Positions 54,806 through 64,000 of a DNA stretch of 64,000 bases are shown here, one piece after another. The translations under genes were made by a program, and so were the position numbers. The stretch is from Aplidium turbinatum (lineage: Eukaryota; Chordata; Ascidiacea; Aplousobranchia; Polyclinidae), in NCBI GenBank assembly GCA_918807975.1, contig OU964918.1:38176477-38240476 (forward strand), read 5' to 3'. The notes under the pieces were generated by a model. The model made no database searches and was not told the DNA's origin. It was given only the letters and a program-made list of their open reading frames with translations. Position 1 is the first letter of the stretch; every line of letters begins with the position of its first letter.

Positions 54806-56540
54806 CAGTGGTTCTCAACCTATGGATCTCCAGCCTTTTCCCAGCGGATCGCGAAGAGTCAATCAGTTTAATTTCTCGTTTTTACGTCACGTTTATTTCT
54901 AAATCTCTCTAATTTGTGCAAGTTTGATAAGAGGCTGTCGATAAGCTAAGCAGGCCCGTAACTAGGGGGGGCGAAGCCCCCCCTGCAAAAATGTTGACAC
55001 CCCCTGGAAAAAATTATGTTAATTAGCTCTGTTCGCTGACTTTTCAGTTTTATACTCAATTTTCTTGTGTTATTTAATTGTAAACATTGTGTGTTTAAGG
55101 GTGTGGTAGAATGTTGTCTCTAAAACAAAGTTTGCCTAATTTTAAACGAAACTGCATTAAAAGAGCGAGTTTTGCCAATACCAAACATTCAAATATCTCA
55201 GCCAGGAATTAGCAACAAGAAAACATAGAGACTTAGCTTTATTACCGAAAAATGCCCTAGAAAACATGATCTTATCCTTTTGCTATGCCACCGGACAGCA
55301 CCATTTTACAGGAATATTTATACCCACATGTTTGTTGAAAATGCTTTCAGAATGCACCAAATTCAAAGTAATTTTTCAAAATTTTCTGGGGGAGGCCCCC
55401 CAGCTGCTGGGTGTCGCCTTTGGCGAAGACGCCGTCAGTCTTTGCCCGTCGGCCGTCAACCCCCACCCCCTTTCAAAATTCCTGGCTACGCCACTGACTG
55501 TTTCTATGATAAACTAGTTTAATGTAAACGTTGTATTAGGCCTACGATTAATGTTCTTGCGTAAATATACCCACATTGTGTACAAACGTCGTTTTCGTAC
55601 ATGATACGGAAGGTAAAAGTTGGGCCCCCTCTAGAATACTTTTTGCCCCCCCTGCTGCTCCAAGCTAGTTACGGGCCTGAAGCTAAGTGTAGTTCCCAAG
55701 TCAGACGACACCGCAGAATTTGTGCAATGGCTAGAGAATGTTATCGCCCAGACCGTAGCTTAAATCAAACAGTCTCCCTGTAATGCGATACAACTTGGTG
55801 AGTCGACGGATGTTGCATCATGCTCGCAGTTGATTGTCAGGGTACGGTTTATGAAGGACAACAAATTTGTTGAACCTTTACTCTGTAAACCACGAATAGA
55901 GGTAAGGACGTATTCGCTTTGGTACAAAGGTTTTACAAAGAGTACGGACTGGATTTTACGAAACTTGTCGCCAGTAGCCTACAACTGATAGCGCACACTT
56001 GACTCTTTTTTAGACTTTTGTGTCGTGAAATGGGGACCGACCATCTCAATTTTCTGTTACACGCAAGTTGGTTGTCACATGGAAATATGATTCAAAAGTT
56101 GTATGGATTCTGTGAAGAGTTGATGGAATTTCTGACAAGTCAGAAAAAATGAAGGAGTTGCACTTTTAAAGTCTGTGGAATGGATAGCGCAACTGTGCTA
56201 CTTGACTTGATATTTTCGAACGTTTAAATCTTCTCAACCGGTCGTTGCAGGGCAAGGATTCGAACATAATGATTTTTATGATAAACTGAACGCGAATATT
56301 CAAAGACTGGTCTTGCTAAGAGATAAAATCACCAAAGAACGTTTCTTATTGCTACCACGTCTACTATAGTTTCTGGATGAACATCCTGACCTGGAGAAAA
56401 CAGTACTGACCAATGATATCCTTGAGCATATTGACACAATTTATTTATTTGCATCAGACTCAAGATTGTCCATATTACAATTACACATAAAAAGTAGACT
56501 AGAAACAAAGCAGATACTCAACTCCGAAGAGCTGAGTCGT
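54806..56540 (+). pseudogene. hAT (ZBED5-like) transposase pseudogene with left end
   Basis: The left terminal repeat CAGTGGTTCTCAACC is at 54806. After a MITE (54951-55679) the plus strand reads QLGESTDVASCSQLIVRVRF..VEPLLCK (the LDESTD block, with D to G at the first catalytic region: LGESTD for LDESTD), then LLHASWLSHGNMIQKLYGFC (the [10 protein letters not shown] block). Frameshifts and stops are frequent. No matching right end was found before 57140. Confidence 0.75.
54951..55679. mobile_element. hAT MITE (CAGGCCCGTAACTAG)
   Basis: Perfect 15-bp ends CAGGCCCGTAACTAG / CTAGTTACGGGCCTG and exact 8-bp duplication AAGCTAAG (54943-54950 and 55680-55687). The segment 55330-55490 (CAGAATGCACCAAATTCAAA..GCCGTCAG) is shared with the MITE at 2406-2751. 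GGGGGGCGAAGCCCCCCC is a near-terminal palindrome. Confidence 0.95.
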
Positions 56541-57138
56541 AGTGTACCAAGATTGATAGTAACAGTCTGTCTGGATAGTAACTATGAAAACTCAGTTTGA
56601 CAGTTACTTTCCTTGAATGATTAGACACACAAAGCAACATGACCGTGGCTTTGTTCACTAAACCACGTAGCCTATCAAATTACTCGTGGACAATAAACAA
56701 GCCCATCCGTCTTATTAACCCTTATCCTGTAATTACGGGCCTGGGAGGCCCGATGAGAGAGAAAGTTCTTTTAATTTTTTTCCTTTTTGGTTTTTAGAGC
56801 TGTTGCTCTAGAAATGCCTAAAATAGTGTCGTTTGCAAAACTTAAAACCGGAGTGTAAGGATTAATAAGTCCAAAAAAAAATTTGTTGGCGAAAAACAAA
56901 ACTAAACTTCAAATTGCAATTTAGAGCCTCGGAGGCCCGGTTGTAGTTTAGAGTAAACTTTAGATTAGCCTATAATCTAAATTATAATAGAATTAAGAAG
57001 TGGTAGGCATACACCAGCGAGGTGGTGTTCGCCCATTTTAAAGTTCATTAGTCAGCAATTCTAGAACTGCCGCGTGTTTGTCCATCATTCACATTACGTT
57101 CTTTTCATTTTGTTTCCGTATATGTAGCCTATATATAT
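56541..57138. other. about 600 bp without a recognised feature
   Basis: Contains two GGGCCTGGGAGGCCCG / GCCTCGGAGGCCCGG words (56740, 56930) in an otherwise AT-rich stretch. No ORF or repeat border was found. Confidence 0.35.
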
Positions 57139-57140
57139 TA

Positions 57141-60082
57141 GGATGTTTCATTTTTTCACGATTTTTGAAATTGAAAATGCTTGGGGTCTAATCAGATCGG
57201 ATTTTGGCCACATATAGCCGATCCAAAATATTTTTTCGATCGGACGACTTTTAGAGAGTGCGCGGCCCCCCCAAAGTTAAAAAATTTGAAGCGTGGGAAA
57301 ATTTGCAGGAAATATGCGATATCTTGGTAACGGAAGGAGATAGGAAGACGGGCAAGGTGTCAACTTGTTCGGAATGGCCAATTTCCTATCTGCGCTTAAT
57401 ACATTTTACTACCCTATCTGCAACGGAAAAAAAGTTAATTGCGAAAAACTGTTTTTTTACATTTTTGGTGTTTTCTTCCCAGTTCTACAGAAGCAAAACC
57501 CTTCCAGTAACTGCAGTGATGACAAATGAAATTTTTTATGAACAACAGGTTTTGTTAAATGTACTATGACCTAACAATGCAGGTGGACGACTTGTAGAAT
57601 ATTATACTGTGCTGTTTAAGTTTTCAGAACTACATTCTTGTTCTCGAGTTTGTAGTAAGAAGATTTGTTAATTGTAATGTATAGGTTTTGAGAAGCTCCC
57701 GTTGCAGATTGAGTCGATGTCATTCGCCATCTGCTGTTTTAATTTACCACGGATTGTCATTACAGGTGTTAAGATTTAAGTATTGGCTATTTGTACCCAG
57801 AAGTAGTTAGTTCAATTGCTGTTATGCCAGAAACAAGACTTGACGCCAGTGAGACATTGCAGAAATTTGAAACGCTGCCAGGGAATGTATTACCTACAAA
57901 CATAAGCGTTCTTCACCACTACAATTTTTTATGCAAGCAATGCAGTGAAACAAATCCCAAGTTCTTTAAGAAGCCTCCATGTTTTGCTGATGTCAAGGGA
58001 CAGTTGATAAATGATATAGTTCATGTTTGGGTTAGTGCCAGCCTTCCGGTGATAAGCATCATTCGAGTTGAGACCAGGTTAAAACTGCTCATAAACAAAT
58101 TTAAAGCAATCAAGATAAGAAAACAGCCACAGACGGGAGCGACAGAAGGTATATTCCATGAGCTGTTTGATATCTGCAAGTGTAAATGTGCCATTCCATC
58201 ACAAGTGAAGTTTTACAACGGCAGACTTTCTTGTAGCTGTCAATGGATGCACCGTATCCCAGAAGAGGAGGTTGAGTTTTTGCAAGATCAAAGGTCTGCC
58301 AGAAAGATGTTTATTACTGCATCTCGCGACAGATCTTTTACTTTAAGGGTAAAAAATAGATTGAGTCATCAGAGTTCTTACCAGCAAAAGTTACCAAGTG
58401 AAGATGAACCATCTTGCTCTTATTCAACCAGCTCAGAAACTTCCAGTAAATCACACCCATAGCTGCTCTCCACCTCAGAAGCAAAATTGAATGGTTTTCA
58501 GATCAAAAACGCTCAAGAATTTCTGACAACAGTTTTCGAAGTGACCAAATGTGTCTGTTGGTTTTAGCTTGTCAACTGTTTATGGATGTTCCAGCCAACT
58601 TGAAGCATTTGCTTTGCTACAAACACGAACAGATTAGTCAATCACGTTGGGTGACAACGGCAAATGGGTACCTTAGAATGCTGCTTTTTAGCCTATTTGA
58701 TCTCACGTTTGCTGAGAAGGGCAAATTTTCACGTTTAGTTTCGTACATTGCTTCTGTTTATGTTCCGTCTTTTATTATGATCCATCTCAATCCTTTTGCC
58801 CCGGATGCTCCTTTCCTGGCTTTGTTCCAGAAAGATCTCCTGCAAGCTTTTGAAGCAATTGATTCCAAGCACATATAATCACAGTGACTGTAGTGTGGCG
58901 CTACTATCTGGATCATGCAAAAAGCTGCTGGCTCTCTCCAAAAAATGTTGCCATAAGCATATATTCAGACAATCCACCTTTCTCTAAAAATGTACTGACA
59001 GATCTTACTTCACTACCTAGTGAGGTAAGCATCGAAAATATGCTGCAACAAAGACAATCGAACCTGAAGCATTTCTTCACTGTTCAAAGCAAGCAAGCAC
59101 CCTGTGTTTTGTTTGGGAACAAGCAGTTCTGGAAGAGCGTCAACAACCACAATAGATCAAATGAGAGGGAAATAGGGAAGCTCAAAGAATTGCTACAACG
59201 AAAGAAGATTATTGACAACTCTGATCAACAAAGCAAAGTTGATGTTAGACTGATGAGGTCGTATTTAAGCAATGCTGAAGAATAATCATTAAGTGTTACA
59301 TGCCGGCAGTAATTTTTATTCTTGGGTAACATGCACGATTTTTCGTTCTACATGATGTTGCTTATTTGTTTTGCTTTCACTGGTCATGACTGGGGATCCT
59401 TGTTCCTGGAGCTGCGTTTGAGTACCTCTAGCCCGCAAGTATTGTACATACTGTTGAATTCATGATTTTCTTCGCGTTCACATGGTGTATGACTCTTGAT
59501 TTGCACAGCCACGTCAGTGTCAACTGTTTTGTTTAATTAATCTGTGTTGGTAGCTTATGCTGAAACGTTTACATGTGAGAGACACTGTGCGATAGGAGAT
59601 GACGGTATTCTAAGCCAATCGTGAAAGGAAGTCCATTGTTGTGTAAAGTTCGATGCACACTTGTACCCTATGCCATAGCACATGTTTGTTGCTCTCTATA
59701 ACTTGTAATCACTGTAGTTACTGGTTCCAAGGGTTTTGCTTCTGAACAAAACATCAAAAATGTGAAAAAAACAGTTTTTTGCAATTAACCTTTTTTTCGT
59801 TGCAGATAGGGTAGCAAAATGTATTAAACGCAAATAGGAAGTTGACCATTCCGCACAAGTTGACACCTCACACGTCTTCCTATCACTTTCCGTTACCGAG
59901 ATATCGCATATTTCCTGCAAATTTTCCCATGCTTCAAATTTTCAAACTTTGGGGGGGCCGCGCACTCTCTAAAAGTCGTCCGATCGAAAAAATATTTTGG
60001 ATCGGTTGTTTGTGGCCAAAATCCGACCTGATTAGACCCCAAGCATTTTTGATTTCAAAAATCGTGAAAAAATGAAACACCC
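57141..60082 (+). mobile_element. TIR element with ~385-bp inverted ends and an unfamiliar protein
   Basis: 57141-57525 is the reverse complement of 59700-60082 with scattered differences. The outermost bases are GG(A/G)TGTTTCATTTTTTC, and TA flanks both ends (TTAGG.. / ..CCTAA), suggesting a TA target. Between the ends lies a plus-strand coding region (57791-59285) broken into three frames. The element is unlike the hAT families elsewhere in the window. Confidence 0.85.
57791..59285 (+). pseudogene. uncharacterised transposon protein, three-frame remnant
   Basis: 57791-58462 (223 codons open) has LPTNISVLHHYNFLCKQCSE, then a Cys cluster ELFDICKCKCAIPSQVKFYN with CSCQWMHRIPEEEVEFLQDQ and RSARKMFI. 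58549-58878 has ISQSRWVTTANGYLRMLLFS and LVSYIASVYVPSFIMIH. 58884-59285 has LSPKNVAISIYSDNPPFSKN and LTSLPSEVSIENMLQQ. From memory, FLxDQRxxRKM and SRWLTTANRxLRLYxxT are shared by a large group of unnamed repetitive proteins in arthropods, cnidarians and annelids. No DDE triad can be assigned by eye. Two frame breaks separate the three parts. Confidence 0.6.
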
Positions 60083-60216
60083 TAATGTTTGTCGTATCCA
60101 GGCTTACACCCGGTGGTTGAAGATTTAGATTAAGTGGACGGGAAGGCAAGGAAGCCAATCTTCGTGTCCACCTTCAGGCATGCCTTCAAGTGTCCTGCCA
60201 CAGACACAGCTACATG

Positions 60217-60290
60217 CTCTTGAGTGGTGTCGAACCGGCGCCCTTTCGATTGCCGTTCCAGTGTTCTCACCACTCGGCAATGCAGCCGAC
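60217..60290 (-). repeat. tRNA-Ser-like sequence (SINE head or pseudogene)
   Basis: On the minus strand, ATTGCCGAGTGGTGAGAAC matches the tRNA-Ser A-box/D-arm (GGCCGAGTGGTTAAGG), and GGTTCGACACC (60226-60236) is a B box at suitable spacing. The acceptor stem does not close, so a SINE or pseudogene is favoured. Confidence 0.5.
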
Positions 60291-60657
60291 TAATATATAT
60301 ATATAGTCCAGTCGCTGAACTTAAAAAAATGGTCAAACCCGGAAAAAAATAATACCAAGCTGAAGCTTTGCCAGGTGGTTCTATTGGTGATGTGGAGTCA
60401 CCAAAAAAAGCCCCGTGAATCCCCCTTGGGAATAGTGAGTTTTGGCCATTTCTCCATAATGGCCGCAGCTCCCATAGGCCAAAAGTTCGAAATCGTTTAA
60501 AATTGATGTTTTATACCTCATTCGAAAGATAATTTTATACTGAATCACTTTTACAAAAGAATTGTGGTCCAAAAGTGCCCACTTTTGATGTTATGATTCA
60601 TTGAAGTGTCATAAGGTAAGACTTAAATTTCTAACGAAAACGCAATGACGTGATAGT

Positions 60658-62990
60658 GTGCGGTTTGAGGGTTTAGGGTTTGAGCCACAGTTCCATTGCG
60701 CACCATTCAATGCTGATGCTTTCCGCACTACTGTAAATATAAAGTCAAGTGAACAGCACATAGATATGGACGACTCCAGACGCAAGCACGACTATGATGA
60801 TTATGTAATGTTGAGAGATTGGCTTCAACAACGCAATCCGTTTACTTTTGCTGATCTACATTCCTTGACATCCGGCTGGGTTTCTATATCTGGAGAAGAT
60901 TTGGTTAATTGCGAGAGATCAGAAGAGATAGGAGCAATCATTCAAAAAACATTGGATGGTCAAAATTTAGCAACTGCAACTATTCAACGCAAAACCTGTA
61001 TTAAACCACTTGAGTTGCTTGGAAATTTTGTAAAGATAGACAAGGAACATGTAAATGTCAATCCAATCATTCTTTTTACAAGACTGACCGCTATTGCAGA
61101 ACGTGAAAACGATGTTGAGGAGTACTTTTCATTCGAAATGACACCATATCCTCCTTCACTGTTCAAGGATGGACTCATGAGAAAAGCTGATAAAGCTGCT
61201 TTGAGAACAGCACTAATGAATGATACAGAAGCTGTTGGTAAGGACCAGATTGATAAAAATTCATTGTATGTTGTTGATGGAGGTGCCCTACCTCACAGAG
61301 TCAGATGGTTGAAAGACTCAACATTCGCTGAATTGGCTCAACTCTAGGCCTATGTAGGCTATCTTATGTTAGAAGACACTATGGTTCTGCTCATGTTATC
61401 TTTGATGGATATAAATACGCTTCTACAAAGTCAAATGAGCATATGCGACGAACTGCTAGTAAAAAGTGTCCAAATGTTGAAGTGGCGTCCATCAATTCTG
61501 TACCAGCTACACAGGATCGTTTTCTTTCGAATGAACACAACAAAGCTTAATTTATTGATCTGATTTCTGAGAGTTTGAAGAAAGATGGACAGCAAGTAAC
61601 TAACTGTGATGGTGATGCTGATACTGAAATTGTGGAAACAGCATTCAATCTTTCTGCAAGCAGGCGAAATCCTATTGTTGTTGTAGCCGACGACACAGAC
61701 ATCATTGTTATGTTACTTCATCATTGGAGGGAATATTTTCAAGATGTTGTATTTTTCCAAGAAAGGGCTCAGAAGGGATGGAGCATGAAAACTGTTTCAC
61801 CACCACTGGAGACAATCAGAGAACATCTTCTGTTTATTCACGCATGGTCCGGCTGTGATACTGTTTCGGCTCCATTTGGAAAAGGAAAAGTAAGCTTTCC
61901 CAAGCTTGTGAAAAAAATCTGATGAACTGAAAGACTTATCCATAAAAATGAGCGATGTTTGGGCAGACCAAGCTAAAATGGCAATGTTAGCAGAACCAAT
62001 CTTTGTAGCAATGTATGGTGGAAAAAAAATTGAAACCTTTACGAAACTCAGGTTAGTTTTAAAAGTATTGGCTAAGTCGGTTATTGTACAGTGTGTATTT
62101 CTCACGGTTATAAGCAAATTGTTCGTAAGCAATTGTTTGTAAAGCAATTGTTCGTAAGCAATTGTTCGTAAACTGTTTTTCGTAAAATGAAATCCGTAAA
62201 ACAATTCTTCGTAAAGCATTTCTTCGTAGGCTATACATCAAATTTTAACTGCATGCACGAAAAAATGCTTTAGGAAGAATTGTTTTACGAAGAATTAATT
62301 TTACGAACAAATGCTTACGAACAATTGCTTTACGAACAATTGCTTACGAACAATTTGTCGGACACCATTTCTCACTGGAGATCACTTTATATTACTCTAG
62401 TACAGAAAATTAATGAACCACATAACAAATCAGCATTTTAGCACGAATCTGAAAGGCATTGCATTTGTGAATAAGAGTGTAACATTTTAACTAAATTAAC
62501 GCAGAAGAGAGGCAATTTAAGATAATTTCCTTGATCTTTTAAACATCCCTGTAATAAGTTATTATTTCATATACCTTCCATTATTAATTTTACTTTAGAC
62601 AATGAAAGTATAAGGAGATGGCAACCCAGGGTGTGTTGGAACCAGAAAAAATGCCACCAACAAGCAGAGCAGCTTATTACGATGCTCTTCGTGCACATTA
62701 TCAAGTAACCATACGGAAATTGTTAAGCAATAGGGAAATAGAGTCAAAGGAAGAGGATTGGGGCTGGAAACTTGAAGACAACAATTTATTATTCTCCAAT
62801 AATGACGGACAAAAAAGTTGCTCCAGAGTGTGTCTTGCAGGTTATAAGATGCAAATGCCAATCAACTAAGAATCGATGTGGTACAAAGAGATGCTCATGT
62901 AAGAAGCATGACCTCAGTTGTGTAACAGCATGCAGTAGTTGTCACGGTGAAGGATGTGAAAATAAAGAGGTGAAACAATTCTTCAGCTAA
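60658..62990 (+). pseudogene. XPG/FEN-like nuclease plus Cys-rich transposon protein, broken
   Basis: 60658-61347: FNADAFRTTVNIKSSEQHID, LHSLTSGWVSISGEDLVNCE, YFSFEMTPYPPSLFKDGLMR, SLYVVDGGALPHRVRW. 61575-61922: NCDGDADTEIVETAF, PIVVVADDTDIIVMLLHHW, FIHAWSGCDTVSAPFGKGK. The (E)GDAD, (D)DTD and SGCD..xGxGK motifs correspond to the acidic and H2TH-like blocks of XPG/FEN1 nucleases. 62618-62990: LEPEKMPPTSRAAYYDALRA, EDWGWKLEDNN, then CKCQSTKNRCGTKRCSCKKH and CVTACSSCHGEGCEN, a dense Cys array. There are frame breaks near 61350, 61560, 61920 and 62820 and a MITE between the last two parts. Not a host gene. Confidence 0.7.
62106..62366. mobile_element. TTCGTAA-repeat MITE, copy 2
   Basis: Exact 9-bp duplication ATTTCTCAC (62097-62105 and 62367-62375). 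It begins GGTTATAAG and ends GTCGGACACC, the reverse orientation of copy 1 (28070-28347). Built of GTAAGCAATTGTTCGTAA words and their complements, giving a long hairpin. A 9-bp duplication fits the Mutator/MULE superfamily better than hAT. Confidence 0.88.
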
Positions 62991-63833
62991 ATGTTTTCTA
63001 ATTTCTTGGACAATCAAGCTTTTAGTTAATTATGATGAAAATAAGTATAAAACGCCATAATTCATTACAACAGAAGCAAGTCATGTGACCATCATTTTAG
63101 TTGTATGGAGTGACTTTAACTATTTATATGTCAGGTGACATGCAGTCAGATCAGATATTTCATATCTTAAGATCAATGTTATTAATTTTAGATACTCGAA
63201 GTTTACGAATCAAGTGATGATGATAACGACGATGACGATGGACGGAATATATTTGATTTATTCTAATATAAAATATGGAAATGTCAGTACTTGGACATTG
63301 GTTACAAGATTTAAAAAAATTTATGAACTGAAATTTGTTATAAAAGATCCTTTACTATTTAGGTCGGTGTTTTTTTTGTAGTGTCCCAAAATGTAAAAAT
63401 CTTGTATTTCACATTTTTTGACATAATTTCTACAATTTTTCTATTTACCGGTCAACATTTGTTCAGTGTGGTGTATTTTAATGTCAAAAATATGTCAATA
63501 TTGGTTTGGGAGTAATTCAGAATAAAATATTCCAAAAATTATATTCAGCAACTTTTGAATTTCTCCACTATATAGGCTACAATTGGTTTTAATTTTCCAC
63601 TTTTATGGAGACTTGTTGTTTATCTATTGAGTATTCCAAAATCAGTTTGAAGAGTAACTTCGGATGGGAAATTGTACAGTTTTTTGTAAGCTCTGGTTTA
63701 ACAATGGAGTAATTCATTGCTTGTCACTCCTCCTTGTCACACCAGGCTAAAGCCAAATGGTAAATTCTGCCTTATAGTCCGCATTTAATGGCGAATAACT
63801 TCAAATGTGCGTATTTTTTGACTATAGTTCTTT
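62991..63833. other. 3' noncoding part of the Academ-like element
   Basis: AT-rich. A short acidic reading at 63190-63260 (SSDDDNDDDDG-like) may be the end of the protein's reading. No other feature. Confidence 0.4.
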
Positions 63834-64000
63834 TGTGAAAGTGATTCAGTATGAAATTATCTTTCGAATGAGGTATAAAATATCAATTTTAGACGATTTC
63901 GAATTTTTGGCCTATGGGGGCTGCGGCCATTATGGAAAAATGGCCAAAACTCACTATTCCCAAGGGGGATTCACGGGGCTTTTTTTTGGTGACTCCACAT

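Larger units (their letters stand above)
60390..64000 (+). mobile_element. Academ-like TIR element, right end beyond window
   Basis: 60390-60565 (ATGTGGAGTCACCAAAAAAA..) is mirrored by 63834-64000, which runs to the last base of the window, so the inverted repeats are at least 167 bp and the true borders may lie slightly outside. Between them is a plus-strand protein relic with an XPG/FEN-like nuclease region and a Cys-rich tail, plus a MITE at 62106-62366. Academ transposons of animals are described as carrying an XPG nuclease and a Cys8 finger, which is the basis of this assignment. Confidence 0.7.

Noticed and set aside
60217-60290. Functional tRNA-Ser gene
   Set aside because: The A and B boxes fit, but the acceptor stem does not pair and the anticodon arm is not convincing.
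60658-62990. Host gene for an XPG-like nuclease
   Set aside because: It lies between matching inverted repeats, has several frame breaks and a MITE insertion, and its family is repetitive in other genomes as far as I recall.

Overview
The window is AT-rich animal DNA with intron-bearing host genes buried in transposon-derived sequence. The two recognisable host genes, BABAM2 (BRE) and MRPS27, are metazoan. Their divergence from my memory of the human proteins, the range of DNA transposons and the hammerhead-bearing repeats suggest an invertebrate, perhaps a marine deuterostome such as a tunicate. I cannot assign a species. No bacterial operons, CRISPR arrays or rRNA genes were seen.

Layout. 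1-1057: 3' half of a decayed hAT element. 1403-1796: fold-back repeat around a tRNA-like block. 2180-3700: Gypsy-type LTR fossil carrying a MITE. 6397-15436: six minus-strand exons of BABAM2, with introns full of MITEs, a hAT-like element with a GC-rich fold-back core, and a short satellite whose units are hammerhead-ribozyme-like. 15705-16545: RTE LINE tail. 16946-24254: a deep transposon nest holding one apparently complete hAT with a 612-codon ORF. 24756-29708: a hAT remnant split by an unfamiliar element with about 420-bp terminal inverted repeats. 31502-38241: a pogo-type TIR pair enclosing a dead P/THAP transposase and a second pogo-like element, itself hit by a MITE. 38541-41944: a hAT containing a LINE containing a SINE. 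44308-54382: MRPS27 (plus strand, eight exons, 421 codons) with elements in five introns. One of these, 44793-45956, has a 14-bp target duplication and two opposed type I hammerhead motifs, one with a perfect core. 54806-56540: hAT pseudogene with a MITE. 57141-60082 and 60390-64000+: two large TIR elements with unfamiliar proteins. The second encodes an XPG/FEN-like nuclease and a Cys-rich tail and resembles Academ.

The two host genes appear functionally unrelated: BABAM2 is a scaffold of the BRISC and BRCA1-A deubiquitinase complexes, and MRPS27 is a PPR-type mitoribosomal small-subunit protein. Everything else is transposon biology. Insertion order can be read from exact target-site duplications, mostly 8-bp (hAT type), plus TA (pogo type), 9-10 bp (MULE-like MITE) and 13-14 bp (retroelements). 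All identifications come from reading the sequence and from memory of protein families. No database search was run.
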